DNA of 64,000 nt from Flavobacteria bacterium BAL38 (GCA_000169355.1 AAXX01000001.1:434001-498000), one strand, 5' to 3'. Numbered from the stretch's first letter, positions 35,504 to 44,180 are shown. The notes: generated by a model not told the origin, from the letters alone. Program-made: numbers and translations.

Positions 35504-36031
35504 TTAAGTTAAAATGCTTCCAGCAAAAAAAATAACAGATAAGTCAAAAAATACTGTTCTGTTTGCTATGAAATATTTTTGCGATGAAGTAATATTATTT
35601 TGAAATTCTTTACTTTGAACAAGATCATTTGTAAACACATAATTTATGTTTACAATTGTATTACTAGATTTAGAAGAATTAGAATAGTTTATCTTGTCTA
35701 CGATAGGTATTTTAGTTACTACAGAAGTGATATTATCAAAACTACGATCAACAATGTCAACTAATTGAGTTAATTCGTTCAAAAATAACAAATTAACTTT
35801 ATAAGAATCAAAAATCATTGAAAAATCTCTTGCAAATATTGGATCACTTGAAATTCTTACCTGATAAGGTTGATCTATGTAACCATTTATATAAAAAACA
35901 CTATGATTATTAGATGTTATTATTGTATCTCTTTTACATTTTGAAAAACTACTTTCAAAATGTAAAAAAAGAAAAACAAATAGCAGATTTACTAAATGTA
36001 AATTTAATCTAGAATGTAATAGCTTTTTCAC
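35504..36031 (-). CDS. Small exported protein next to the FIST kinase, function unknown
   Basis: 175 residues. The start is GTG (36031). An N-terminal hydrophobic segment (about 12-32, LHLVNLLFVFLFLHFESSFS) predicts export or anchoring, and a second hydrophobic stretch lies at the very C terminus. The middle has many Asn, Ser and Ile and no recognisable motif. It overlaps nothing but lies 10 bp from the kinase start, so co-transcription is likely. It might present a signal to the kinase, which is inference. A large AT-rich gap lies upstream. Confidence 0.6.
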   Translation of the reverse strand: MKKLLHSRLNLHLVNLLFVFLFLHFESSFSKCKRDTIITSNNHSVFYINGYIDQPYQVRISSDPIFARDFSMIFDSYKVNLLFLNELTQLVDIVDRSFDNITSVVTKIPIVDKINYSNSSKSSNTIVNINYVFTNDLVQSKEFQNNITSSQKYFIANRTVFFDLSVIFFAGSILT

Positions 36032-36785
36032 TGCTCAATATTTTGGAAAACATTTATTTTAAATAAATTACTTCAAAGTTGCTATTACCATTAAAAAAAA
36101 CCAAATGATATGTAACAAGCGTGTCTTTATTCTTAACAAGCGTTTGTGTTTTTAATATTAATGGGGAAAAATAAAGAATTAACAATAAACAAACCTAAAA
36201 TCAACATTATTAATTAAAAAAATGTTTTTACTAGTAGTACATTATAAAAAACTAAATTAATTATAATAAAATTATATTATTACATTAACAACATATTAAA
36301 CTCGATATAAATAAATTTAAAGCAAATTACAAATTAATTTTAAAAGAATTGCTAAATAACTTAATCAAATTCAAACTCTATTTAAACTTATTAAGTCAAA
36401 ATTATCTGATTTAGATAATTTTACATAAATTATTACAGTTGATTTTTATCTAAATCCATTTAAAGTACTGATTGTATATAATCTTAATATATTAGAAAAG
36501 AAAACGAAGTAGTCTAGATTAAAATATTTATCACGGCTTCTATGTCTTTTAAAGATTGGAAACAGTTAAAAACTCAACACCCTAAAATTTATAAAAATAA
36601 GACAATCAAATAAAAATGCTATTAACATACTCAATCGTCATTATCTGATTATTCTATAGTTTATAGTATCTTTTCTATTTCAAAAAATTTTTCAATTTTT
36701 GATTTGAGACCCATATTAATTTATGCTGTTTTTCTATTTTAATAAAAAAATAAATGAAGAGCAATTGAAGTTAAAATTATTTAGC
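36032..36785. other. Gene-free, extremely AT-rich gap
   Basis: About 750 bases with no supported gene on either strand. The strongest short frame (about 36542, 23 codons) is not credible. It contains a 10-bp direct repeat TAACAAGCGT at 36113-36122 and 36134-36143, 21 bp apart, about 80-110 bp upstream of the exported-protein gene and possibly a regulator site. Otherwise I see only homopolymer-like A/T sequence. It may be an old remnant or a flexible upstream region. Confidence 0.6.
36113..36143. promoter_or_regulatory. Direct repeat pair TAACAAGCGT, 21-bp period
   Basis: Two identical 10-mers on the same face of the helix (two turns apart) upstream of the FIST-kinase unit. The left copy also makes a degenerate GTAAC-N4-GTGTC element, but no -7 box lies at the proper distance. 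Best read as a possible operator for an unknown regulator. Confidence 0.4.
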
Positions 36786-36817
36786 AAAAAAAACCACCAC
36801 ATTGCTGTGATGGTTTT
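36786..36817 (-). terminator. Terminator of tRNA-Thr
   Basis: On the minus strand a 12-bp stem (one G:U pair) with loop GCAA is followed by a T-run, seven bases after the tRNA 3' end. Confidence 0.9.
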
Positions 36818-36824
36818 TAATTTG

Positions 36825-36898
36825 AGCCGGCGGAGGGACTCGAACCCACGACCTGCTGATTACAAATCAGCTGCTCTAGCCAGCTGAGCTACGCTGGC
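36825..36898 (-). tRNA. tRNA-Thr (anticodon TGT)
   Basis: 74 bases without encoded CCA. The anticodon stem is GCTGA/TCAGC with loop TTTGTAA (anticodon TGT, reads ACA). D-stem GCTC/GAGC and the TTCGAGT loop are normal. The acceptor stem GCCAGCG/CGCCGGC has an A:C mismatch at position 4:69, and the T-stem has a T:T at 50:64. The related flavobacterial gene usually has G at position 4. Terminator follows. Confidence 0.97.
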
Positions 36899-36975
36899 AA
36901 CTCAAATTTCGAGTGCAAATATAAGGGTGAATTTTTAATTTCCAAATATTTTTTGCACTTTTTTTATTGATTTTT

Positions 36976-37245
36976 TTAATTTAATTCGTTTATTTTCGCA
37001 ACAAATTGATTAGCAGCTGCTTCGTATTCTTTACGAATTTGTTTAAAATGCGCTTTTTTATTTTCAACGTCTTTTTGATTCGCTTTTGTCATTAAAGCAT
37101 CGAAAGTTTCGTAGATTTCATCAATTAATTTATCAGATGCTTCAGTTGGTTTTCCTGTCGTAGACATTTCCCAAACATAAACGATATTTACAATATCCCC
37201 TAAAACGTAGTTGATTTCTTTTTTCAAGTTTTTAACGCTTGCCAT
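36976..37245 (-). CDS. Small helical protein, function unknown
   Basis: 89 residues from the ATG at 37245. An in-frame extension to 37272 would begin within the -7 box (37270-37277). The sequence (ASVKNLKKEINYVLGDIVNI at the start) is alpha-helical with many Lys and Glu, no signal and no cysteines. Likely a cytoplasmic coiled-coil. A family known only as conserved in Flavobacteria is suspected. It sits next to, but is probably not co-transcribed with, manA because it has its own promoter. Confidence 0.75.
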   Translation of the reverse strand: MASVKNLKKEINYVLGDIVNIVYVWEMSTTGKPTEASDKLIDEIYETFDALMTKANQKDVENKKAHFKQIRKEYEAAANQFVAKINELN

Positions 37246-37269
37246 TTTGTATAAATTTAAAATTTGAAG

Positions 37270-37277
37270 CAAAATTA
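37270..37277 (-). promoter_or_regulatory. -7 box of the 89-residue protein gene
   Basis: TAATTTTG on the minus strand, 24 bases before the ATG at 37245. Confidence 0.6.
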
Positions 37278-37302
37278 CATAATATATTTTGTTCTCAATA
37301 CA

Positions 37303-38262
37303 TTATATAGAAATTTCTAACAAAGTAGCCTTACCTTTTACAGTAAGATTTTCAATACAAGCCGGAATCAAAATCGTATCTCCCATTTTATATCGCAAGA
37401 TTTCGCCGTTTACAACCATTTCAAATTGTCCATTGGTACACATAAAAACCGTAAAAGCGTCTTTTGTTTTTTTCCAAATAAAACGATCTTGTAAAGCAAC
37501 AATTTTCGTTTTAAAATAAGGACAATCCACAACCGATACACTTTGATTAGCTTCTTCCTTATATTCGATTTTTGAATGAGTAGCGTTATAATTAATCGCA
37601 TCTAATGCTAATTCGGTATGTAATTCTCTACCTTGACCGTTGACATCTAGTCTATCCCAATCGTAAATGCGATAGGTAACATCACTCGTTTGCTGAATTT
37701 CTGCTACTACAACTCCTGCTCCAATAGCATGAATGGTTCCGGTTTCTAAAAAGAAAACATCGCCTTTTTTTACTAAAGATTCGTTTAACAAAGCAACTAA
37801 ATTTTTATTTTCTAAATGTGATACGTATTCTTCTCGATTAGAATCTTTTTTAAATCCAACCACCAAACGTGCCGATTCATCTGCTTGCATAACATACCAC
37901 ATTTCGGTTTTCCCAAAAGAATTATGGCGTTCTTTAGCTAATGCATCATTTGGATGTAGTTGAATGGACAAATCTTCCTTCGCATCAATAAATTTGAACA
38001 ATAATGGAAATTGATTCCCAAAACGAGCGATTACATTTTTTCCTAAAATTTCTTCTGGATATAATTCGATAATTTCATTAATATTCTTACCTTTTAAAAC
38101 ACCTGTATTTACCACACTAATATCGCCTGGAATAGAAGAAATCTCCCAACTTTCACCAGTAGTTTCAGAAACTATATATTTATTTAGATAGGATTTCAAT
38201 TTTGATCCGCCCCAAATACGGTCTTTAAAAATTGGTTCAAATATTAAAGGATAAAATTTCAT
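37303..38262 (-). CDS. manA: Class I mannose-6-phosphate isomerase
   Basis: 319 residues. The start is ATG at 38262; the frame opens further only with TTG. Zinc ligand motifs are present: QLHPND (His), TEMWYV (Glu) and TGTIHAIG (His), plus IYDWDR. The C-terminal domain is beta-rich, as in PMI type I. It interconverts fructose-6-P and mannose-6-P for GDP-mannose or mannose use. It is fourth in the idi-queD-bcp-manA direction with a 76-bp gap to bcp and a TTCGCATCTTTG-like element upstream, so a separate promoter is possible. Confidence 0.93.
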   Translation of the reverse strand: MKFYPLIFEPIFKDRIWGGSKLKSYLNKYIVSETTGESWEISSIPGDISVVNTGVLKGKNINEIIELYPEEILGKNVIARFGNQFPLLFKFIDAKEDLSIQLHPNDALAKERHNSFGKTEMWYVMQADESARLVVGFKKDSNREEYVSHLENKNLVALLNESLVKKGDVFFLETGTIHAIGAGVVVAEIQQTSDVTYRIYDWDRLDVNGQGRELHTELALDAINYNATHSKIEYKEEANQSVSVVDCPYFKTKIVALQDRFIWKKTKDAFTVFMCTNGQFEMVVNGEILRYKMGDTILIPACIENLTVKGKATLLEISI

Positions 38263-38344
38263 GTTCAAAATTATGAATTACAAAGATGCGAAAATTCTAT
38301 CGAATTACTAAAACGGAATGTATATAGTTTACAAACTAATGCTT

Positions 38345-38797
38345 TTAAATTGACTTTTTAAGAGCTGCTAATGCTTTTGTAATGTGATTTTTAGCACTTA
38401 AATTGTCAAAAATATAAATGCATTTTCCCGATGCATTAAAAACATAGGTTACACGACCAGGAAGTAATCCGAAAAGCGCTGTAGGAACACCAAATAGTTG
38501 TCTTAATTTTCTTTCGTCATCAGACAATAAAATAAAAGGCAATTTGTATTTCTTTTGAAAATTTTGATGAGAATTTGCAGAATCGCCACTCACACCAATA
38601 ACTTCTGCACCCAAATCTTGAAAATCTTGATAGGCATCTCTAAAACTACATGCTTGTGTAGTACAGCCTGGTGTAAAATCTTTTGGGTAAAAGTAAATTA
38701 CAACCGGTTTATTGTGAACTACATGACTGTCAAATGAACTTCCGTCTTGTTGCGTTGCTATAAAATGAGGTAAAGTATCTCCTATTTGAATTGCCAT
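38345..38797 (-). CDS. bcp: Thioredoxin-dependent peroxiredoxin (BCP/PrxQ type)
   Basis: 150 residues covering one AhpC/TSA domain. The peroxidatic Cys is in FTPGCTTQACSFRD, with the resolving Cys five residues later, the BCP/PrxQ spacing. It reduces peroxides in the cytoplasm using thioredoxin. It follows queD with a 2-bp gap and precedes manA. Confidence 0.95.
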   Translation of the reverse strand: MAIQIGDTLPHFIATQQDGSSFDSHVVHNKPVVIYFYPKDFTPGCTTQACSFRDAYQDFQDLGAEVIGVSGDSANSHQNFQKKYKLPFILLSDDERKLRQLFGVPTALFGLLPGRVTYVFNASGKCIYIFDNLSAKNHITKALAALKKSI

Positions 38798-38799
38798 AA

Positions 38800-39210
38800 T
38801 TAGTTGCCTTTATAAGTTATAAAATTTCTTGGCGTCTCGTATAAAGTAATTTCTAAATCTATTGTAGTCGCTATTAAAACTCGAAGTTTATTCCAAATAA
38901 TATAGGCAATATGTTCGGCAGTCGGATTCAAATCTTTAAACTCAGGAACATCTTTATTTAAATTTTTATGATCGAACGCTTCTTCAATATGCTCTTTAAT
39001 TAAATCAGATAAAATTTTAGTATCCATTACATAACCAGTCTCAGGATCAACCTCTCCAGTCACCGAAACTATTAATTCATAGTTATGTCCATGAAAATTT
39101 GGATTGTTACATTTTCCAAATACTTCCTGATTTTTTTCCATAGACCAATCCTTGCGATACAAACGATGCGCAGCATTAAAATGGGCTTTTCTCGAAACAG
39201 TTACTCTCAT
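38800..39210 (-). CDS. queD: 6-pyruvoyltetrahydropterin synthase / QueD family
   Basis: 136 residues from the ATG at 39210. Zinc histidines are in AAHRLYR and NFHGHNYEL, the catalytic Cys is in GKCNNPNFHGH, and the C-terminal Glu is in TLYETPRNF. QueD makes 6-carboxy-tetrahydropterin for queuosine (preQ0) synthesis; other members make 6-pyruvoyl-tetrahydropterin. No queC or queE is nearby. It lies between idi and bcp in one operon. Confidence 0.93.
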   Translation of the reverse strand: MRVTVSRKAHFNAAHRLYRKDWSMEKNQEVFGKCNNPNFHGHNYELIVSVTGEVDPETGYVMDTKILSDLIKEHIEEAFDHKNLNKDVPEFKDLNPTAEHIAYIIWNKLRVLIATTIDLEITLYETPRNFITYKGN

Positions 39211-39247
39211 ATTCTTGGTTTTAGGCAATAGGTAAAGGCTTTGTGTT

Positions 39248-39775
39248 TTATAATTTATGATCTTCTAGATAGTGATAAAACTCATCAAATATAATCTTAA
39301 ACCAAACTGTATAGTCATTAGGATTTACAAACATATCTTCTTTAATATCTTCGATTTTCATCCATTTCCAACTCTCTACTTCTTCTGGATTAATTATCGG
39401 ATCTTCGTTATAATATCCTATCATTACATGATCTAATTCATGCTCCGTTAAACCATTATCAAATGGGGCTTTATATATAAAATGAAACAACTCTTTTAAC
39501 TCAGCTTTAAATCCCATTTCTTCAAACAAACGACGCTTTCCGGCCTCAATATTTGTTTCTCCAGCTCTTTGATGGCTACAACAAGTGTTTGTCCATAAAA
39601 GTGGCGAATGATATTTGTGATGAGCTCTTTGCTGCAACATTACTTCATTTCTTTCGTTTAAAATAAAAACCGAAAAAGCTCTATGTAAAATTGCTTTTTC
39701 ATGTGCTTCCATTTTATTCATAAGCCCAATAGGCTCATCTAACTCGTTAACCAATATTACTTGTTCTTCTATCAT
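39248..39775 (-). CDS. idi: Isopentenyl-diphosphate delta-isomerase, type I
   Basis: 175 residues with a Nudix-like fold. The catalytic Cys is in TNTCCSHQRAGE, with Glu in RRLFEEMGF and EHELDHVMIG. It interconverts IPP and DMAPP for isoprenoids such as quinones and carotenoids. First gene of the operon; its -7 box is at 39793-39800. Confidence 0.95.
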   Translation of the reverse strand: MIEEQVILVNELDEPIGLMNKMEAHEKAILHRAFSVFILNERNEVMLQQRAHHKYHSPLLWTNTCCSHQRAGETNIEAGKRRLFEEMGFKAELKELFHFIYKAPFDNGLTEHELDHVMIGYYNEDPIINPEEVESWKWMKIEDIKEDMFVNPNDYTVWFKIIFDEFYHYLEDHKL

Positions 39776-39792
39776 AATACTATAATGCTTGT

Positions 39793-39800
39793 CAAAAATA
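39793..39800 (-). promoter_or_regulatory. -7 box of the idi operon
   Basis: TATTTTTG on the minus strand, 17 bases before the ATG at 39775. Confidence 0.6.
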
Positions 39801-39928
39801 CGAAAAAAGAAAGGAATGAAGACTAGTTTTTGAGTTTGTGAAAAGTTTAACTTGTGTTGAATAAATTAAAATTACTTTTTTCTAAACTTAAAATTGAAAG
39901 GTTTTTATGAAGTAAACATTTTTTTCAC

Positions 39929-39936
39929 TACCTTTG
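39929..39936 (+). promoter_or_regulatory. -7 box of the cold-shock-domain gene
   Basis: TACCTTTG followed by GCGG, with a likely start near 39943. A leader of about 125-130 bases follows before the ATG at 40072. Confidence 0.68.
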
Positions 39937-39944
39937 CGGCATTG

Positions 39945-40071
39945 GTAATGATATAAATTTCTTCTCGCAATACTTTGAATAAAAGTACATCATAAATTTC
40001 TTGTTTATTCGCTTGTGTGTTTTTATCCTTTTACTTTAAAACAAATATTAATTTAAATTATTTAAAATTTA
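39945..40071 (+). promoter_or_regulatory. Long 5' leader of the cold-shock-domain gene
   Basis: About 127 bases with no open frame. Leaders of this length upstream of cold-shock genes elsewhere act as temperature-sensitive RNA structures. No specific structure or riboswitch family was recognised here; this is inference from position. Confidence 0.4.
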
Positions 40072-40518
40072 ATGGCTAGACCGCAGGAAACCTTTAACAA
40101 AAAAGAACAAGAAAAACTTCGTGCTAAAAAACGAAAAGAGAAGCAAGAGAAAAAAGAAGCACGTAAATCAAACCCAAAATTATCTGGTGAAGATTTATAT
40201 GTATATGTAGATGAGAACGGACACTTAACTAGCACACCTCCAGATCCTTCTAAAAAAATTATTGTTGATGTAGAAAGTATTGAAATAGGTACTTCTAGAA
40301 GAACAGAAGAAGAAGAAACACCAACAGAACGCAGAGGTACAATTGATTTTTTCAACGATTCCAAAGGTTTTGGCTTTATTAAAGCGGTAGAAACAGGAGA
40401 AAAATACTTCGTACACATCAGTGGATTATTAGATGATGTTAAAGAAGGAAATTTAGTAACCTATGATTTAGAAAAAGGCGCTAAAGGCATGAATGCTGTA
40501 AACGTAAAAAAAATATAA
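40072..40518 (+). CDS. Cold-shock-domain protein with basic N-terminal extension
   Basis: 148 residues. The first 45 or so are Lys/Arg/Glu-rich (a predicted RNA-binding or disordered helix), and a linker follows. The cold-shock domain (about 88-148) carries RNP1 KGFGFI and RNP2 YFVHIS. The domain binds single-stranded RNA or DNA and melts structure in cold or stationary phase. Larger than CspA because of the tail. Monocistronic, with a long leader and its own terminator. Confidence 0.93.
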   Translation: MARPQETFNKKEQEKLRAKKRKEKQEKKEARKSNPKLSGEDLYVYVDENGHLTSTPPDPSKKIIVDVESIEIGTSRRTEEEETPTERRGTIDFFNDSKGFGFIKAVETGEKYFVHISGLLDDVKEGNLVTYDLEKGAKGMNAVNVKKI

Positions 40519-40543
40519 TTCCCCTTTTTATCCCAAATTTCGA

Positions 40544-40572
40544 AATCACAGTGAAAGCTGTGGTTTTTTTTT
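40544..40572 (+). terminator. Terminator of the cold-shock-domain gene
   Basis: AATCACAG pairs with CTGTGGTT (one G:T pair) around a 6-base loop, followed by a long T-run. Confidence 0.85.
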
Positions 40573-40626
40573 TATTTTAAACTCTTATATTTTGTAAATT
40601 AGACTTTTTAATTCCAAAAAAATCCC

Positions 40627-41505
40627 ATGTATAAATTTACTTTGCCTTTTCTTTTTCTATTTTTAATTACATACGGTCAAGAAAGTAACAAAGACACAAC
40701 AATTATTATAAAATCGTATTCGGAAAGATGGGAATTAGATAAAACAGAAGAAAAAGGAACATTTCGATTAATTTCATACAAACCTATCTATTTAACTTTT
40801 GGAAGAATATCAAGTAATCCTAATAAACAACCTAAAAGCGAAAACCCTGATTATTCTGCCACTGAAAAATTGCCTTATAATAATACCGAAGCCAAATTTC
40901 AGCTCAGTTTTAAAACTAAAGTTGCACAAGATTTATTTTGGGGAAAAGGTGATATTTGGTTAGCGTACACACAAAAGGCACATTGGCAAATTTATAATAC
41001 TAAAATATCTAGAGCATTTAGAGAACTAAATTACGAACCCGAATTAATTTTTAAATATCCTATGCGATTTAATTTCATGGGAGGCCAATTCAAATCTATT
41101 GGTTTTACTTTAAATCACCAATCAAATGGCAAAAACCTTCCTTTGTCTAGAAGTTGGAACCGTATTATATTTCATACTGGGTTTGAAATTAATAACTGGA
41201 TCATAACTGTAAACCCCTGGATACGATTAGCAGATGATGAAGATGAAAATCCAGATATAACGAAATACATTGGAAATGGGGAACTAAATGTTGCTTACAC
41301 ATATAACAATCACCAATTTTATACCTTAATTACACATCCTTTTTCAACTTTTAAAGGAGGAAGCATACAATTAAATTATATTTTTCCAATTAAAGGACAT
41401 CTACGTGGTCATATGCAATTATTTGAAGGATATGGGGAAACAATGATAGATTACAACCACAAACAAACCACACTTGGAATAGGAATTTCTTTTACAGATT
41501 GGTAA
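40627..41505 (+). CDS. pldA: Outer-membrane phospholipase A (OMPLA)
   Basis: 292 residues with a signal peptide ending near ITYGQ. The active-site motif LNHQSNGKN carries the His and Ser, and NRI supplies the nearby Asn of the OMPLA triad. The rest alternates beta strands, as in a 12-stranded barrel, ending in a C-terminal TDW. It hydrolyses phospholipids in the outer membrane when disturbed. It converges with the flavoprotein gene 9 bp away. Confidence 0.9.
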   Translation: MYKFTLPFLFLFLITYGQESNKDTTIIIKSYSERWELDKTEEKGTFRLISYKPIYLTFGRISSNPNKQPKSENPDYSATEKLPYNNTEAKFQLSFKTKVAQDLFWGKGDIWLAYTQKAHWQIYNTKISRAFRELNYEPELIFKYPMRFNFMGGQFKSIGFTLNHQSNGKNLPLSRSWNRIIFHTGFEINNWIITVNPWIRLADDEDENPDITKYIGNGELNVAYTYNNHQFYTLITHPFSTFKGGSIQLNYIFPIKGHLRGHMQLFEGYGETMIDYNHKQTTLGIGISFTDW

Positions 41506-41514
41506 TTATAAATC

Positions 41515-43071
41515 TTATAAACTCTCAGCAATTTTTAAAGCACATTTTTCACCATCTATAGCTGCTGAAATAATTCCTCCTGCAAAACCAGCTCCTTCAC
41601 CACAAGGATACAATCCTTTAATTTGTGGATGTTCTAACGAATAATTATCTCTTGGAATTCTTACAGGCGATGACGTTCTGCTTTCTGGAGCATGTAAAAT
41701 GGCTTCATTAGTCATATAACCTTTCATAGCTTTTCCAAACTGCACAAAACCTTCTCGCATAATTTGGGATAAAAATCCAGGAAAAACTTGTCCCATTTCT
41801 ACTGAAGTTGTTCCAGGAACATAAGATGTTTTTGGAATAGAAGACGAAATTTTATTTTGCGTAAAATCGACCATTCTTTGAGCCGGTACTTTTTGAGTTG
41901 AACCTGCCAAATGCCAGGCTTTTTGTTCTATTGATTTCTGAAATTCCATTCCGGCTAAAGGCCCAAATTTTTCAAACGGTTTAAAATCTTCTAATTTTAA
42001 TTCCACCACAATACCTGAATTAGCCGTTGCTTGATCTCGTTTTGAAGGCGACCAACCATTGGTTACTACTTCGCCAGGAGCTGTAGCGCAAGGCGCAATT
42101 ACACCTCCGGGACACATACAAAACGAATACATACCACGACCATTGACTTGTTTTACAATCGAATAAGGAGCAGGAGGTAAATAATCACCTCTGAAATCAC
42201 ACGAATATTGTATTTGATCTATTAACTCTTGCGGATGTTCTGCGCGAACGCCTAAAGCAAAAGGTTTCGCTTCGATAAGAATGTTTTTTTTGTGCAACAA
42301 TTCGAAAATATCGCGTGCCGAATGCCCTGTTGCTAAAATCACTTTATTAGAAGAAATTACATCTCCATTTTGTGTCACAACACCTTGCATTTCATTGTTT
42401 TTTACAACAAAGTCAGTTACTCTAGTTTCAAATAAAACTTGACCACCACAAGCAATGATTTTTTCTCTAATATCTTGAATAATTTGAGGTAATTTATTGG
42501 TTCCAATGTGCGGATGCGCTTCTACCATAATATCTGGTGTAGCACCAAAACCAACTAAAAGTGCTAAAATTCTGTCTACATCACCACGTTTTTTTGAACG
42601 TGTGTATAATTTTCCATCAGAATAGGTTCCGGCACCACCTTCGCCAAAACAATAATTGGAATCTTCATTTACAATATGGTCTACATTGATTGCTTTCAAA
42701 TCGCGACGACGACCACGAACATCTTTTCCTCTTTCTAAAACAATAGGTTTTAAACCCAACTCTATTAATTGTAAAGCAGCAAATAATCCGGCAGGACCAG
42801 CTCCAATAACTAGTACTTCTTGTTTATTAGCAACATTAGGATAATCAGGCAATTCGATTTTTGAATCTATATAAGTTTCTCCAACCAAAAAAACATTGGT
42901 CTTAATGTTCATTTTAATGGCTTTCTGACGCGCATCTATAGAACGTTTTATAACCACTACTTTTTGAATTTCTTTTGGACTAACCTGAAATAACTTAGCA
43001 ACGTGTTGGGCTAACAGACTTTCGCTTGCAGCTACTTCGGGTGAAACTTGAAATTGAAATTCGCGTGGCAT
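41515..43071 (-). CDS. FAD-dependent oxidoreductase, function unknown
   Basis: 518 residues. Glycine-rich FAD motif VIGAGPAGLFAALQL (about 88-102) lies after an N-terminal ~80-residue domain. Later motifs are GGAGTYSDGKLYTR, ATGHSARD and PCGEGAGFAGGIISAA. This is the widespread 'FAD-dependent dehydrogenase' family whose reaction is not well defined. Cytoplasmic. Monocistronic, with its own -7 box. Confidence 0.92.
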   Translation of the reverse strand: MPREFQFQVSPEVAASESLLAQHVAKLFQVSPKEIQKVVVIKRSIDARQKAIKMNIKTNVFLVGETYIDSKIELPDYPNVANKQEVLVIGAGPAGLFAALQLIELGLKPIVLERGKDVRGRRRDLKAINVDHIVNEDSNYCFGEGGAGTYSDGKLYTRSKKRGDVDRILALLVGFGATPDIMVEAHPHIGTNKLPQIIQDIREKIIACGGQVLFETRVTDFVVKNNEMQGVVTQNGDVISSNKVILATGHSARDIFELLHKKNILIEAKPFALGVRAEHPQELIDQIQYSCDFRGDYLPPAPYSIVKQVNGRGMYSFCMCPGGVIAPCATAPGEVVTNGWSPSKRDQATANSGIVVELKLEDFKPFEKFGPLAGMEFQKSIEQKAWHLAGSTQKVPAQRMVDFTQNKISSSIPKTSYVPGTTSVEMGQVFPGFLSQIMREGFVQFGKAMKGYMTNEAILHAPESRTSSPVRIPRDNYSLEHPQIKGLYPCGEGAGFAGGIISAAIDGEKCALKIAESL

Positions 43072-43099
43072 AAATGGGTTTTATAAATATATTATTTTG

Positions 43100-43107
43100 C
43101 AAAAGTA
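43100..43107 (-). promoter_or_regulatory. -7 box of the FAD-dependent oxidoreductase gene
   Basis: TACTTTTG on the minus strand, 28 bases before the ATG at 43071. Confidence 0.6.
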
Positions 43108-43118
43108 AGCATTTGAAA

Positions 43119-44165
43119 TTATTTTTTAGATTCAAATGCACGCAAAGCAAAAGAAGCTAGCCAATGCTCTCCTTCGTAATTTCCATCAACAATAGAAGGC
43201 AACGAAAAAGACAAATGTTCATTTGCTATTGGTTTCAAATGAGAAAACTCTTTTGGATAATGCTGAATCAGATCAAATAAATTCCAGGCTCTACTAAAAT
43301 TAAGCCCATCTAAATGTACTAAATGCCCGTCGGTTCTATCTGATACTTTTGCAACTTCCCATTTCCATTTTTTAGAAAACAGTTGAGGAGCAAACTTTTT
43401 TATCCAAAGAAGAAATTCTTTTTGTGGAAGAATTCGTTGCATGATTGCCATTTCTTCCATACAAGGCGACAGAAAATCAGTACCACTTGGTTCCCAACTA
43501 AAAGGACAATTTTCATCATTTAGAAACATTCTTTTGGCATTTTCTTTAATACTATTTTGTAATGGTATATTACCTGAAAAAACAGCATAATCCCAAGCAT
43601 TTGTTAGTCCGAATGCAGTATTAGAATGCGTTCCAACACGAATAGGATATAATAATTTTGGTAAAAAATCAATATAACGAGAAATAATCAAATTAGTTAA
43701 TGGAAGAAGATTAGCAGCTAACTCTTTTGCATAAGATTCATTAGACATTTCTAATTCATGTTGTAACTTTAACAACCAATTCCATCCGTAAGTTCGTTCA
43801 AAAGATTTTTCGTGTGTTTTCTGAAAATAAGCTATCTCTTTAGAAATATTTTCACTTGAAAGATTGATTTTTAATTTTTCAATGATTTGATCTCTGTCTT
43901 TTAAATCTTTAAAATGATTTAGTAAATACACTAAACTCCAATGGCCATGAACCGAAGAATGCCAATCAAAACAACCATAAAAAGCCGGATGCAACTCTTT
44001 TGGAGAGAGTAATTCCGTTTCATTAAGCAAAAGTTGGTTGAGTTTGTTTGGATATTCTTGTTGCAAACATTTCACAGGCAAACTCGCTAGATGATTGGCT
44101 TGGTCTAGGGTTAAATTTTGTGAGAAAGCAATACTACTAAAGAGAAAAAAAAGGACACTTTTCAT
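43119..44165 (-). CDS. DUF2891 family exported protein
   Basis: 348 residues from the ATG at 44165. A longer frame to 44222 uses TTG and would include the promoter box at 44181-44188. The signal peptide ends at FSQN. DUF2891 members are exported helical-barrel-like proteins; AFYGCFDWHSSVHGHW, GTHSNTAFGLTNAWDYA and FLSPCMEEMAIM are conserved stretches. Probably periplasmic; the substrate is unknown, although the fold is glycoside-hydrolase-like. Confidence 0.9.
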   Translation of the reverse strand: MKSVLFFLFSSIAFSQNLTLDQANHLASLPVKCLQQEYPNKLNQLLLNETELLSPKELHPAFYGCFDWHSSVHGHWSLVYLLNHFKDLKDRDQIIEKLKINLSSENISKEIAYFQKTHEKSFERTYGWNWLLKLQHELEMSNESYAKELAANLLPLTNLIISRYIDFLPKLLYPIRVGTHSNTAFGLTNAWDYAVFSGNIPLQNSIKENAKRMFLNDENCPFSWEPSGTDFLSPCMEEMAIMQRILPQKEFLLWIKKFAPQLFSKKWKWEVAKVSDRTDGHLVHLDGLNFSRAWNLFDLIQHYPKEFSHLKPIANEHLSFSLPSIVDGNYEGEHWLASFALRAFESKK

Positions 44166-44180
44166 AACAAATAGTTTTTT

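Noticed and set aside
36112..36125. GTAAC-AAGC-GTGTC upstream of the FIST-kinase unit
   Set aside because: One arm is degenerate and no TAnnTTTG box lies 21-22 bases downstream on the minus strand.
36541..36613. 23-codon frame beginning MSFKDWKQ in the AT-rich gap
   Set aside because: Too short, no promoter or terminator of its own, and no recognised motif.
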